Positions 53,510-63,492 of a stretch of 64,000 nt of DNA are shown here, piece after piece. Each line of letters starts with the position of its first letter. Position 1 is the first letter of the stretch. The position numbers were made by a program, and so were the translations under genes. Source of the stretch: Chryseobacterium sp. JAH (GTDB lineage Bacteria; Bacteroidota; Bacteroidia; Flavobacteriales; Weeksellaceae); assembly GCF_001507335.1 (NCBI RefSeq), contig NZ_LMAH01000006.1, positions 62,001 through 126,000 of the forward strand, read 5' to 3'. Below the pieces are notes generated by a model. That model was not told the origin of the DNA and ran no database searches. It saw only the letters and a list, made by a program, of their open reading frames with translations.

Positions 53510-54046
53510 ATGAAAAATATTTTATTGGCAGGACTGGTGTCGGTGATTACACTGACAGCCTGTAAGAAAGATGATCAAGTTGCAGAAAAGACGCTCGAAC
53601 AACAAAAAATAGAATTTCAGGCAAGACAACTTGAGATAGAAAAACAGAAATTGGCTATCGAAAAAGAGAGATTCGCATACGAAGCTCAAAAAAGAACCGA
53701 CAGCATTGCTGAAGTTCAGAAAGAAAAAGCTGCCGCGGCAGCAGCCAGACCTCAGGTAATTAGAGAAACCAGAACAGTGTACAGAGATAATAATTCGTCA
53801 TCTAATAATAGTGTAGCAAGCAATAGCGGAAGTTCTTCACAAGGAACAACAGCCAAGAAAAAAGGAATTAGTGAAGCTGCCAAAGGTACTGCCATTGGGG
53901 TAGTCAGTGGTGCTGCATTGGGAGCTATTGTTAACAAGAAAAACCGTGGTGGTGGTGCTGTAGTAGGTGGTATTATTGGTGGTGCAACTGGTTATACATT
54001 AGGTAGAGCACAAGATAGAAAAAGTGGTCGTGTACAACCACAATAA
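53510..54046 (+). CDS. Glycine-zipper lipoprotein
   Basis: The 178-residue protein has a lipoprotein signal (ITLTACKKDD), a charged coiled-coil (about 25-75, IEFQARQLEIEKQKLAIEKERFAYEAQ-like heptads), a Ser/Asn linker, and a C-terminal glycine-zipper (about 120-165, GTAIGVVSGAALGAI ... GGAVVGGIIGGATGY). This YMGG-like pattern spans a membrane in other proteins. Function unknown. Confidence 0.8.
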   Translation: MKNILLAGLVSVITLTACKKDDQVAEKTLEQQKIEFQARQLEIEKQKLAIEKERFAYEAQKRTDSIAEVQKEKAAAAAARPQVIRETRTVYRDNNSSSNNSVASNSGSSSQGTTAKKKGISEAAKGTAIGVVSGAALGAIVNKKNRGGGAVVGGIIGGATGYTLGRAQDRKSGRVQPQ

Positions 54047-54070
54047 ATAAAATCATATAAAAATATATTA

Positions 54071-54101
54071 AAAGATTGCTTATTTTTAGGCAATCTTTTT
54101 T
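54071..54101 (+). terminator. Intrinsic terminator of the glycine-zipper gene
   Basis: AAAGATTGC (54071-54079) pairs with GCAATCTTT (54090-54098), followed by T. The next gene's ATG begins at 54102. Confidence 0.75.
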
Positions 54102-55739
54102 ATGCTGTTTATTCTTATCACTTCAGTCATCATCATCCCTACCTTTTTGGGCTGGGGGAAATTCCTTGAAAATATCACAAAAAATCAATTATTTACTGGC
54201 GTTTCAGGCAAAATAATATATGGAATTTTTGGAATTAGCATTAGTTGGACAGTAATTGCATTTTTTCTTCCACTTAACCTGATTATTGAAGTCACTACTC
54301 TAGTGCTTGGCTTATTCTACTTTTTTAAAGAAAGATTATACAAAGAATTATATCAGGTGCCTGCAAAAAGGAAATTTCTGATGTTGGCCAGCATAGCCAT
54401 GATACTCTACTGCAGTTCGTTTTATCCTTATATTTTAGATCACTTCGGATATTACGTACCAAGCATTCAATGGCTGAAAGAATATGGTTTGGTAAAAGGC
54501 ATCTCGAATCTCGATTTGGTTCTTGGACAAATGTCGATTTGGCATATTTTTCAGGCGGGATTTTCTAATTTCACTGATCCTTTTTTAAGAATCAATGCGG
54601 TATTACTGATTGTTTATTTGCTTTATATCATTGAGAAAAAAAACTGGATTCAATTATGTTTCCTTCCTATTTTACTACTGTTTTCCCAGTCTCCAAGTCC
54701 GGATCTTCCGGTGATTGTATTCTCTTTAATACTGCTCCATGAAATGGTAGCACACAACAAAAATACCGTTGCGTTGTTCGCTTTTTCAGTATTTGTCTTT
54801 TCCCTAAAGCCAACGATGATATGGTTGCCCATTCTCAGTTTTCTATCTTCGCTGTTCATCATTAAGTCACATTGGAAGACCTTAATCCCGGGTATTATCA
54901 TTCTCTTTTTATTTTGCTTTAAAAATATCTGGACTTTTGGATATCCTGTTTTCCCTGTTTCAGTTATCGATTTTGGGTTTAGCTGGAAGCCGAGTGCTGA
55001 ATTACTAAAATCCTCATCTGAATATGCCGTTCTTAAAACCTTCGACAATCAATATTCTTACTTGCAGATTCAGCAATTTTCGGTATTAGACTACGTTAAA
55101 AACTGGCTTTTTTTAGATGGCATCAAATCTTTCATTAATATTTTATTTATTATAAGTTTAGCCGTTTTCACCATTTTCACTTTCCTTAAAAAAAATAAAA
55201 TCATTACCTTCATTTGTATCTCATTAATTGTAAAAAGCATTTTAGTTTTAATATTTTCAGCACAGTATAGATTTTTTATTGATGTATTTTTCGTCGTAAT
55301 TTTCATGATGACCTTTACATATTTTAATGAAAAAAAATCAATTATCATCTACTCTATTTTAAGCATTATCTTCATCGCTTTTATTTCATTTCCATCAGTA
55401 GTTTCAACATTAATTCCCAGTTACAGAATGTCATCCATGATGGGGCAGTTTGAATTAAAACAACTTTACAAACCCTCCATATATCAATACAAAAGGTACA
55501 ATTCATTTGAAACCGGAAATCTAAAGTTTAATGTCTCAGAGAAATACCCTTTCAATTTTGACACCCCCATTCCGGCGATTTCTGAAAGTTTTGTTTTCGA
55601 TTATCAAAAAGCGGGGGTTTTCCCTCAAATGATTGATAAAAATAATCCTCAAAAAGGTTTTGTTTCAAAAAAAATGAATTCTACCGAACAAAAACAGATC
55701 AAAAACGTCACAGAGAAAATCAAAAACTCTTATAAATAG
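54102..55739 (+). CDS. Polytopic membrane protein of unknown function
   Basis: The 545-residue protein has about twelve hydrophobic segments and a hydrophilic C-terminal tail (about 445-545). The layout resembles the LIC_10190/DUF8201-type and other GT-C-like membrane proteins, but I see no confirmed catalytic motif. Its first codon lies directly after the terminator of the preceding gene, so a separate promoter within or before that hairpin is needed. Confidence 0.6.
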   Translation: MLFILITSVIIIPTFLGWGKFLENITKNQLFTGVSGKIIYGIFGISISWTVIAFFLPLNLIIEVTTLVLGLFYFFKERLYKELYQVPAKRKFLMLASIAMILYCSSFYPYILDHFGYYVPSIQWLKEYGLVKGISNLDLVLGQMSIWHIFQAGFSNFTDPFLRINAVLLIVYLLYIIEKKNWIQLCFLPILLLFSQSPSPDLPVIVFSLILLHEMVAHNKNTVALFAFSVFVFSLKPTMIWLPILSFLSSLFIIKSHWKTLIPGIIILFLFCFKNIWTFGYPVFPVSVIDFGFSWKPSAELLKSSSEYAVLKTFDNQYSYLQIQQFSVLDYVKNWLFLDGIKSFINILFIISLAVFTIFTFLKKNKIITFICISLIVKSILVLIFSAQYRFFIDVFFVVIFMMTFTYFNEKKSIIIYSILSIIFIAFISFPSVVSTLIPSYRMSSMMGQFELKQLYKPSIYQYKRYNSFETGNLKFNVSEKYPFNFDTPIPAISESFVFDYQKAGVFPQMIDKNNPQKGFVSKKMNSTEQKQIKNVTEKIKNSYK

Positions 55740-55754
55740 TATCAATTCAAAGAC

Positions 55755-55785
55755 TTTAGTATCTAAATAAAATTCGGTAATTTTG
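55755..55785 (+). promoter_or_regulatory. aroC promoter
   Basis: TTTA (55755-55758, one mismatch to TTTG) and TAATTTTG (55778-55785) are 19 bases apart. The ATG at 55790 is only 5 bases after the -7 box, giving a near-leaderless transcript. Confidence 0.5.
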
Positions 55786-55789
55786 TACT

Positions 55790-56860
55790 ATGTTCAATAC
55801 TTTAGGGAATCTGCTCAGCCTTACGACTTTTGGTGAAAGTCACGGTTTGGCCTACGGCGGAATCATCAATAATTTTCCGGCAGGTCTGGAAGTTGATTTA
55901 GAAAAAATCCAGCACGAATTAGACCGGAGAAAACCTGGTCAGTCGGCTATCGTTACACAGAGAAAAGAAAGTGATACTGTAAAATTTCTCTCAGGAATTT
56001 TTGAAGGAAAAACCACCGGAACTCCGATTGGTTTTATGATTGAAAATGAAAATCAGAAGTCGAAAGATTACGATCACATTGCTCAGTCATACCGCCCGAG
56101 TCACGCAGATTTTACCTACGATCAGAAATTCGGGATCAGAGATTATCGTGGTGGCGGAAAATCTTCGGCCCGCGAAACCATCAATTGGGTGGTAGCAGGA
56201 GCTTTAGCAAAACAGCTTTTAGCAGATATTGAAATCAATGCTTACGTTTCATCTGTGGGTGAGATTTTTTGTAAAAAACCTTATCAGGCTTTAGATTTCT
56301 CTAAAACAGAAAGCAATGAAGTGCGTTGTCCAGATGCAGAAACTGCCCAAAAAATGATTTCTAAAATTAAAGAAATTAAAAAAGAAGGCAACACGATTGG
56401 CGGAACCATTACCTGCGTTATCAAAAACGTTCCAGTTGGAATTGGCGAACCTGTTTTTTCTAAATTACAGGCAGAACTAGCAAAAGCAATGCTCAACATC
56501 AACGCCTGTAAAGGTTTTGAATACGGCAGCGGTTTCTGCGGTGCAAAAATGACCGGAAGTGAGCACAATGATGCATTCAACACCGATTTCACTACCAAAT
56601 CAAACCTTTCCGGGGGAATCCAAGGGGGAATTTCAAACGGAATGGATATTTATTTTAGAGTAGCTTTCAAACCGGTAGCAACTATTTTAAGACCTCAAGA
56701 CAGCGTTGATAAAGACGGAAATGCCGTTACGGTAGAAGGAAAAGGGAGACATGACCCGTGCGTGGTTCCAAGAGCGGTACCCGTAGTGGAAAGCTTGGCG
56801 GCATTTGTGTTGGCCGACCTTTTTCTGATCAATAAAACAAGAAATTTACATCAATTTTAA
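55790..56860 (+). CDS. aroC: Chorismate synthase
   Basis: AroC makes chorismate from EPSP using reduced FMN, the last shikimate step. The 356-residue protein has the signatures [20 protein letters not shown] at the start, [18 protein letters not shown] [15 protein letters not shown], and the C-terminal [16 protein letters not shown]. No other aro genes are near. Confidence 0.96.
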   Translation: MFNTLGNLLSLTTFGESHGLAYGGIINNFPAGLEVDLEKIQHELDRRKPGQSAIVTQRKESDTVKFLSGIFEGKTTGTPIGFMIENENQKSKDYDHIAQSYRPSHADFTYDQKFGIRDYRGGGKSSARETINWVVAGALAKQLLADIEINAYVSSVGEIFCKKPYQALDFSKTESNEVRCPDAETAQKMISKIKEIKKEGNTIGGTITCVIKNVPVGIGEPVFSKLQAELAKAMLNINACKGFEYGSGFCGAKMTGSEHNDAFNTDFTTKSNLSGGIQGGISNGMDIYFRVAFKPVATILRPQDSVDKDGNAVTVEGKGRHDPCVVPRAVPVVESLAAFVLADLFLINKTRNLHQF

Positions 56861-56877
56861 ATATAAATATTTTAGTA

Positions 56878-57441
56878 ATGCAAAATTACTGGGACAAAGC
56901 CATAAACTTCGACGAGTATCTTCAAATTGCCCATCAGCGACTGAACAACCCTGATAACACCAAAGATCTTGAATACAAACCTTATTACGAACTCGGCATC
57001 CAGAGAATGGACAGGACAGTGAAAAAGTTTGTGATCGATGAGGAACAGATCAATGAGCTGAAAACGAAAAACTTCGACGGAAAAATTCTGATCATTTCTG
57101 AAGCATGGTGTGGTGATGCGAGTGCAACCGTTCCTGCTTTGGTAAAGTTTTTCGAAGGTCAGAATGAAGTTAAAATTTTCCTGAGAGACAGCGACAGCAG
57201 CCTTATTGATCAATTTCAGACCAACGGCACACAGTCTATCCCGAAAGTTATTATTTTAGACAAAGATTTTAATGTTAAAAATTCTTGGGGACCAAGACCA
57301 AAGTTTGGTTATGATTTATTACTGAAATATAAAGCAAATCCTGAAGAGTATCCCAAAGAACTCTTTTATAATGATCTTCAGGTTTATTACTCAAGAAACA
57401 GAGGAAAAGACTCAATTCAGGAAATTTTAGAATTATTATGA
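56878..57441 (+). CDS. Thioredoxin-fold protein with single Cys at the active site
   Basis: The 187-residue protein has a thioredoxin fold, with ISEAWCGDASATVPALVKFF (Cys at about 76; the second Cys of CxxC is replaced by Ala) and SIPKVIILDK with the cis-Pro. It overlaps the downstream TlpA gene by 4 bases (ATGA), so the two are translationally coupled. Role unknown. Confidence 0.85.
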   Translation: MQNYWDKAINFDEYLQIAHQRLNNPDNTKDLEYKPYYELGIQRMDRTVKKFVIDEEQINELKTKNFDGKILIISEAWCGDASATVPALVKFFEGQNEVKIFLRDSDSSLIDQFQTNGTQSIPKVIILDKDFNVKNSWGPRPKFGYDLLLKYKANPEEYPKELFYNDLQVYYSRNRGKDSIQEILELL

Positions 57442-57977
57442 AAAGATTAATCATATACGTCATTGTACTCGTCGTTTTGGGAGCAGTATTTCTTGTCCCG
57501 GATATCAGAAACTCTCTGAAAGATATGTTTTTCCCGGTGGCTACGATAGAAAAGGCTGTACACATTGAAGCAGATGACTACGACATAGATCTTCAGGGAA
57601 TCAATGTTCCGAGTACCAATATGAAAAACTTCAGAAACAAACCTGTTTTTCTAAATTTTTGGGGAACTTGGTGTCCGCCTTGCAGGAAAGAATGGCCTTC
57701 TATTCAAAGACTTTATGAAAGAAGAAAAGATCAGGTAGATTTTGTTTTAATCGCTATGGAAGACCAAGAGCCTGCTGTGCGAAAATTTCTTAAGGAAAAC
57801 AATTATACCGTTCCTGTATATATTGCACAAAGTCCTATCTCTGAAAAAATTCTTCCAAAAGTTTTCCCTACAACATTTCTACTTGACGAAAACGGAAGAA
57901 TCCTGATCAAAGAAGATGCAGCAACAGACTGGGATTCAGAGTCCATTCACCAGTTTATAGACAATATCATCAAATAA
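57438..57977 (+). CDS. TlpA-like membrane-anchored thioredoxin
   Basis: The 179-residue protein has an N-terminal membrane anchor (about 3-22) and a periplasmic thioredoxin domain with FLNFWGTWCPPCRKEWPSIQ (CPPC) and the cis-Pro FPTTFLLDENGRI. It is a TlpA/ResA-type disulfide reductase. The start overlaps the previous gene by 4 bases. Confidence 0.92.
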   Translation: MKRLIIYVIVLVVLGAVFLVPDIRNSLKDMFFPVATIEKAVHIEADDYDIDLQGINVPSTNMKNFRNKPVFLNFWGTWCPPCRKEWPSIQRLYERRKDQVDFVLIAMEDQEPAVRKFLKENNYTVPVYIAQSPISEKILPKVFPTTFLLDENGRILIKEDAATDWDSESIHQFIDNIIK

Positions 57978-58058
57978 GTTTTAACTTAAATTTATAATTA
58001 CTTGGTACAGAATTTGCGAAATATACAGTATTGAAATTATTTTAAAAACAAACACAAA

Positions 58059-58403
58059 ATGAAATATTCAAAACTTAATTTAGCTAAGGAAGCCATCAGC
58101 CATAAAGGCTTTATGAAAAAAATTCCGGACATATTCAGAATGGTCAATATGTGGAGGAAAGGAGAATATCCTGTAAAATCTATGAATCTAATTTTACCTT
58201 TGATAGGTTTACTTTATGTACTCTCTCCTATAGATATCATTCCTGATTTCATCATTGTCGCAGGAGTTTTAGATGATTTGGCTGTTTTATCCTTAGCAAT
58301 ACCTAAACTCATCAAAGAAGTCGACAAATTTCTGCTTTGGGAAGCTGAAAGAAAGTACAGCACCGAAGGCTCTAAAATTATTGACGCTGAAATCATAAAA
58401 TAA
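58059..58403 (+). CDS. YkvA family (DUF1232) protein
   Basis: The 114-residue protein contains the DUF1232 block LPLIGLLYVLSPIDIIPDFIIVAGVLDD (about 48-75). It is a small membrane protein of unknown function, alone between a thioredoxin pair and its terminator. Confidence 0.9.
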   Translation: MKYSKLNLAKEAISHKGFMKKIPDIFRMVNMWRKGEYPVKSMNLILPLIGLLYVLSPIDIIPDFIIVAGVLDDLAVLSLAIPKLIKEVDKFLLWEAERKYSTEGSKIIDAEIIK

Positions 58404-58407
58404 AATC

Positions 58408-58436
58408 AAAACCATTCTTCTACGAATGGTTTTTTT
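58408..58436 (+). terminator. Intrinsic terminator of the YkvA gene
   Basis: AAACCATTC (58409-58417) pairs with GAATGGTTT (58424-58432) and is followed by T. Confidence 0.85.
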
Positions 58437-58447
58437 GCGAAACCCTA

Positions 58448-59086
58448 TCACGGCATAATCATTTTACCGAAAATTTCCAGCCAAAGAATATATCCGGAAA
58501 ATCCTCCGATCAGTCCGGCAACAACGAATGTAAATCTTTGATGCAGTGGCACAAATTTAAATATGACAATGATAGCGACAATACAACCAACTAAAGCAGT
58601 TGGTAAAATAATTGACCACAAAGGCAATTGTAAATATTGAGCTAGTTTAATTTCATCACCACGCAATGATAATTTATCGTTTACAAGATATCCAATAATC
58701 CATGTTGCGAAATTAGCCGTTTGTCTTAACCAAAAAAGAGATAAGAAAATAAAAAACCATTGTTTTAGATTTATTGAGGAAACAGGATTACTCTTCTTAA
58801 ACACAAATAACAACATCAAACCTGCAGTTCCCGTGAACATTGTCTGAACTGGCCCGCCTAAAGTAAAAACAAATCGATCAAATTGATCTTTCCCTCTTAA
58901 ATCACCATCATAGATGATGCTTGTGTAACCATAATGAACCTTGGCATTAAATCCGATTATTTTTGCGCCAATAAAGTGACCGCATTCATGCGAAACGGTT
59001 CCTATAATTGTTGTAAAAATAAATACAATAATAAGAAGCAGCAGTAATTTGAATTCTATTTTGAAATTAATAAACTTTTCTAACAT
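58448..59086 (-). CDS. M50-like site-2 protease family membrane protein
   Basis: The 212-residue protein has about five hydrophobic segments. The first carries HECGH (residues about 30-34 in GTVSHECGHFIG), a zinc HExxH motif typical of M50 peptidases. It lacks a PDZ domain. Second-ligand (NxxPxxDG-type) region not clear. A small intramembrane protease is likely, but unproven. Confidence 0.65.
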   Translation of the reverse strand: MLEKFINFKIEFKLLLLLIIVFIFTTIIGTVSHECGHFIGAKIIGFNAKVHYGYTSIIYDGDLRGKDQFDRFVFTLGGPVQTMFTGTAGLMLLFVFKKSNPVSSINLKQWFFIFLSLFWLRQTANFATWIIGYLVNDKLSLRGDEIKLAQYLQLPLWSIILPTALVGCIVAIIVIFKFVPLHQRFTFVVAGLIGGFSGYILWLEIFGKMIMP

Positions 59087-59214
59087 CAGTGTTTTATAAA
59101 AAATTCAGACAAGATAATTTACGATTAAAGATAAAAACAATTTCTCGACATTAATAGCGAATCATTTTCAATGAGAAATTGATGATAAATTTTCGGGCAT
59201 CACTTCAAATCATT

Positions 59215-59222
59215 AAATTTGT
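59215..59222 (+). promoter_or_regulatory. -7 box of the pyrEF promoter
   Basis: TAAATTTG matches TAnnTTTG, 18 bases before the ATG at 59241. Confidence 0.45.
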
Positions 59223-59240
59223 ACCATCTAATAAAAAATA

Positions 59241-60617
59241 ATGGAAAGTAAAAAAGAATTCTTTTTAGAGTGCTATAAGCTGGGCATCATCAAATTCGGA
59301 AGATTTACATTGAAAAGTGGAATTGAAAGTCCGTTTTATGTAGATTTAAGACCTTTGGCTTCAGATCCTAAAATTTTGAAAAATTTAGCAAATTATTTAT
59401 TGGAAATGCTTCCTCTTGATAATTTCGATCTGATCTGCGGAGTTCCTTACGCTGCACTTCCAATGGCGACTGCGATGTCTCTTGAAAGCTACATTCCATT
59501 AATTATTAAGAGAAAAGAGGCTAAAAACTACGGCACAAAAAAATTAATTGAGGGCATTTACCAGAAAGGACAAAACTGTCTTTTGGTAGAAGACGTGATC
59601 ACCTCAGGAAAATCTTTGATAGAAACTATAGCCGAAGTTGAGCAGGAAGACCTTAAAGTTGCTGATATCGTGGTTGTCTTAGACAGAGAACAAGGCGGGA
59701 AACAGCTTCTTGAAAGCAAAGGATACAGAGTTCACACGCTTTTCAATATTTCAGAAGTCTGTTCGATTCTTCAGGAAGAAGGTGAACTTTCTGATGATGA
59801 AGTAAAAAGAATTCAGGATTTTCTGGCAGGAAATCACATTCAGTTTGAAGAGAAAGTGAGACTTTCTTATCAGGAAAAATTTGAATCTGCACAGCATTCT
59901 GTTTCAAAAAAATTATTGGAAACCGCTTTGGCAAAAGAATCAAACTTAATTGCTTCTGCCGATGTTACTACTACTCAAGAACTGCTGGAATTGGCAGAAA
60001 AAGTAGGCCCAAACATTATTGCTTTAAAAACTCACATCGATATTATTTCTGATTTTGATTATCAAAATACAATTGTTCCTTTGAAGGAATTAGCAGTAAA
60101 GCATAAGTTTTTATTGATGGAGGACAGAAAATTTGCAGACATTGGGAATACGCAAGAACTTCAGTTTACCAGCGGAGTTTTCAAAATTACAGAATGGGCA
60201 GATTTCGTTACTTCTCAGGTAATCGGAGGTTTTGAATCTTTAGACTGCTTCAAAAACGTGGGTGTTGTTGCTATCATCGGAATGTCTTCAAAGGGAACAT
60301 TAACGACCAATAGCTACAGAGAAGAAGCTCTAAAAGTTGCACAATCTCACCCGAACGTTATTGGTGGGGTTTCTCAAAATGTACTTCCAGACGAGATGCT
60401 TTTATTCACGCCAGGTGTAAATTTAGCAGATTCCGGTGACGGAAAAGGTCAGCAGTACAATACGCCGGATCATGTGTTCAAAACCCTTCATACAGATTTC
60501 ATTATCGTGGGTAGAGGAATTTACAAATCTGAAGATCCTGCAGAAGCCGCTAAAACATACAAAAACGAAGGTTGGAAAGCTTATTTGAATTCTTTAGAAA
60601 AAAAAGCAATTCAGTAG
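59241..60617 (+). CDS. Bifunctional orotate phosphoribosyltransferase / OMP decarboxylase
   Basis: The 458-residue protein joins two enzymes of UMP synthesis. Residues 1-195 are OPRT (PyrE), with the PRPP motif LLVEDVITSGKS at about 114-125. Residues about 205-458 are OMPDC (PyrF), with the catalytic DRKFADIGN at 295-303 and the later GRGIYKSEDP phosphate loop. The order PyrE-PyrF is that of eukaryotic UMP synthase, and the OMPDC half is of that group rather than the short E. coli type. One chain would convert orotate to UMP. Confidence 0.93.
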   Translation: MESKKEFFLECYKLGIIKFGRFTLKSGIESPFYVDLRPLASDPKILKNLANYLLEMLPLDNFDLICGVPYAALPMATAMSLESYIPLIIKRKEAKNYGTKKLIEGIYQKGQNCLLVEDVITSGKSLIETIAEVEQEDLKVADIVVVLDREQGGKQLLESKGYRVHTLFNISEVCSILQEEGELSDDEVKRIQDFLAGNHIQFEEKVRLSYQEKFESAQHSVSKKLLETALAKESNLIASADVTTTQELLELAEKVGPNIIALKTHIDIISDFDYQNTIVPLKELAVKHKFLLMEDRKFADIGNTQELQFTSGVFKITEWADFVTSQVIGGFESLDCFKNVGVVAIIGMSSKGTLTTNSYREEALKVAQSHPNVIGGVSQNVLPDEMLLFTPGVNLADSGDGKGQQYNTPDHVFKTLHTDFIIVGRGIYKSEDPAEAAKTYKNEGWKAYLNSLEKKAIQ

Positions 60618-60672
60618 TTAAATCATCTATATTATACTTAAAATAAGTTATATTTGATGCTTTATCATCAAA

Positions 60673-63492
60673 TTGAAAAAGTTTAGTATTTGTTTTATTC
60701 TGTTTTGGGGAGTTGTGCAGGTTTCTGCACAAAAAGACAGCATCTTTGTAGATGCAAAGCTTTCCCAGGGCAATAAAATACTTGAGGTAAAGCAGGAAAT
60801 TATTTATCATAATCATTCTGCAAAACCTTTAGACAGCATCAAACTTCTCAATTGGGCAGCAGCGTACAACAAAAGAGGAACTTCTTTGGTCTACCGAAAA
60901 CTGGAAGACCGAAATAGCAGTCTCCATTTTGCAAAACCTGAAGCATTAGGTGAAATCTCAGACTTCACAATCAGCAGCGAAAGGGGCCAGCACGTCTCTT
61001 CCAGTAATGTTTCTGAAGAAAATTTATTTTTTGTTATGAACCAGCCTTTACAGGCCGGTGAAAGTATTAAATTACAGTTGCAATATCAGATTCAGCTTCC
61101 TGATAAAAAATTTACAGGATACGGAACTTCAGATACCAATATTGCTTTAAAATATTTCTTTATTGTTCCGGATCATTTTGATCCGGACAATATTTCTAAA
61201 AGAAATTACCATGACATCGAAGAATCGGTGAATTTTAACACGCATTGGAAATTTAAGTTTGACATTCCAGTGAATTATTTCATGGAAGGTAATCTTCAGC
61301 AAACTGCCACAAATACTTTTAATGGATACTCAGATTCTGATCCTGAATTTATTATTTCGCAAAATAAATTTCCCACAATCCACGTCAATTCAGATAACAT
61401 TCATACCGAAATAAAGTTCGGATATAATATCAGTCCACAGGAAATTCGCAATTTAGAATTTTTCCTACCGTTGCATTTGAAGTTTATCAGAGAAAAAATT
61501 GGTTTTATCCCTGACAGACTTTTCATTTCAGATAAATTCAGAGCTAAGGAAGATTTTTTCGGGAACAATGATATCAGTTTTTGGAAATTTAAATTTAAAC
61601 TCTTCACTGATGCTGAAAAAGTTGACCTCGATTATTTCGGAATTATTACCAAGAAAATTTTAGATGAGAGTGTAATCACCGATAAACAGGATCATCACTG
61701 GTTCAAAAACGGACTGAAATCTTATCTGGAAATTCAGTATCTAAAAAAATTCTACGGTGAAACCAAACTTTTGGGCAATCTTCCTGAAACCAGCATTATA
61801 GGAATTAAACCTTTGAAATGGTTCCATGCTTCGGATGTAAAACTGCTTGACCGTTATGGTTTGGCCTATCAGTACATCATGTCTCAGAATCTTGATCAGA
61901 AAATCGATGAGCCATTCGGAGCACTTAGCAATTTCAACGATATGGCGATCAGCAGTTTCGAAACCGGAAGTCTCTTCAGTTTTTCTGCCAATAAGATGGG
62001 TGAAGCAAACTTCAATGAATTGGTAAAAAAATACATTGAAGAAAACAGAGACCAGCAGGTTAATCCTGAAGATTTTTTGAAGCAGCTGTCTGAAAAAGAA
62101 CCGAAAACAGATTATCTGACGGAGTTTTTAAAACACAAAAAAAGGGTTAATTTTAGACTGAAAAACTTTAAAGTTAAAAATGATTCTCTTGAAATCAGGA
62201 TTGCAAAGAATACATCAGATGCCATTCCTGTAAAATTAGAAACACAAACCCGCAATGGTGAGAGAAAATCTTACTGGATAGAAACTGAGGAAAATCAGAA
62301 GTTCAAAACCGTCAATATTCCTGGAGAAAACATCTATAAGATCACTCTGAATGATGACTATATTTTCCCTGAGGCTAATTACAGAGATAACTTTTTGTAT
62401 ACAAAAGGTTTATTTTCAAATTCCAAGAAAATTAAGTTTAAACTCATCAAAGATATTCCTAATCCCGAATTCAATGAAATTTATCTAAATCCAAGAATCA
62501 AATTTACCAATACCTACGATAAGTTTTTAATCGGAATTAATTTTAAAAACCAATCACTGTTTGATCAGAAATTTTTATATTCCATCACGCCATCTTTCAG
62601 TACCGGAACCGGAAAAATAACTGGTTCAGGCGCAGTTGCCTACTCTTTCCTTCCTGCTGAAAGCATTATCCAAAGTCTGACTTTTGGGATATCTGGGTCT
62701 TATTTTCATTATGACTACGATTTAGCTTACAGAAAAGCATCTTTATATTCAAATATAAGTTTCAGAAAAAATCCGAGAAGTACTGTGAGCAGGGGCGCCA
62801 GTTTTTCTTATAATTATTTTCAAAGAGATCTGAATCCAAAGATGATCGCTAACCGCGACTACGACAAATACAATCTGTGGGCATTGGGATATGGCTATGC
62901 AGATAATCAAATGATTCACGAGAAGAGCTTCAGCATCAGCACTCAGGCGATGCATGATTTTAACAAAATCACCGGAGAAGCCTTTTACAGGTGGGAATTC
63001 GCACCAAGACAGAAGTTAAGTTTAAGATTATTTGCCGGATATTTTGCAAGAAACGAAACCCGAAACAATACATTTGACTACGGTATTTCCAGAGTTTCTG
63101 ATTACTCTTTTTCCTACAACCTTTTGGGTCAAAGTGCGACGGGCGGGATTTTATCTCAGCAGTTTATATTGGCTGACGGCGGTTTTAAGTCATTCATTCC
63201 TGGAACAGTTAACCAGTTTATCACCTCACTCAATGTTGACACCAGCGTTTGGAAAATTTTCCATATTTATGCGGATGCAGGATTGTATAAGAATAAAAAT
63301 AATCCTACTCAATTTATCTGGGACAGCGGTGTAAAAGTGAGAGTAATTCCTGATTTTCTTGAGATCTATTTTCCGGTACAGTCTTCATTAGGATTCGAGC
63401 CTGGTTTTAAAGATTATGGAAAACGCATCAGATACACTTTGATTTTGAATTTAAGCACCATCATCAATGCTGCAAGAAGAGGATGGTATTAA
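60673..63492 (+). CDS. M1-peptidase-like protein lacking the zinc motif, with C-terminal barrel-like half
   Basis: The 939-residue protein starts at TTG (60673; a TGA lies a few codons upstream in frame and no ATG is available). It has a signal peptide ending VSAQ. Residues about 21-340 resemble the N-terminal and catalytic domains of M1 aminopeptidases, but where the family has HExxH and the second Glu, this one reads DKQDHHWFKNGLKSYLE: neither HExxH nor the EG ligand is present. The C-terminal half (about 610-939) consists of alternating, aromatic-rich strands of the outer-membrane barrel kind, ending in Trp-Tyr. Likely an envelope pseudo-peptidase. Confidence 0.75.
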   Translation: MKKFSICFILFWGVVQVSAQKDSIFVDAKLSQGNKILEVKQEIIYHNHSAKPLDSIKLLNWAAAYNKRGTSLVYRKLEDRNSSLHFAKPEALGEISDFTISSERGQHVSSSNVSEENLFFVMNQPLQAGESIKLQLQYQIQLPDKKFTGYGTSDTNIALKYFFIVPDHFDPDNISKRNYHDIEESVNFNTHWKFKFDIPVNYFMEGNLQQTATNTFNGYSDSDPEFIISQNKFPTIHVNSDNIHTEIKFGYNISPQEIRNLEFFLPLHLKFIREKIGFIPDRLFISDKFRAKEDFFGNNDISFWKFKFKLFTDAEKVDLDYFGIITKKILDESVITDKQDHHWFKNGLKSYLEIQYLKKFYGETKLLGNLPETSIIGIKPLKWFHASDVKLLDRYGLAYQYIMSQNLDQKIDEPFGALSNFNDMAISSFETGSLFSFSANKMGEANFNELVKKYIEENRDQQVNPEDFLKQLSEKEPKTDYLTEFLKHKKRVNFRLKNFKVKNDSLEIRIAKNTSDAIPVKLETQTRNGERKSYWIETEENQKFKTVNIPGENIYKITLNDDYIFPEANYRDNFLYTKGLFSNSKKIKFKLIKDIPNPEFNEIYLNPRIKFTNTYDKFLIGINFKNQSLFDQKFLYSITPSFSTGTGKITGSGAVAYSFLPAESIIQSLTFGISGSYFHYDYDLAYRKASLYSNISFRKNPRSTVSRGASFSYNYFQRDLNPKMIANRDYDKYNLWALGYGYADNQMIHEKSFSISTQAMHDFNKITGEAFYRWEFAPRQKLSLRLFAGYFARNETRNNTFDYGISRVSDYSFSYNLLGQSATGGILSQQFILADGGFKSFIPGTVNQFITSLNVDTSVWKIFHIYADAGLYKNKNNPTQFIWDSGVKVRVIPDFLEIYFPVQSSLGFEPGFKDYGKRIRYTLILNLSTIINAARRGWY

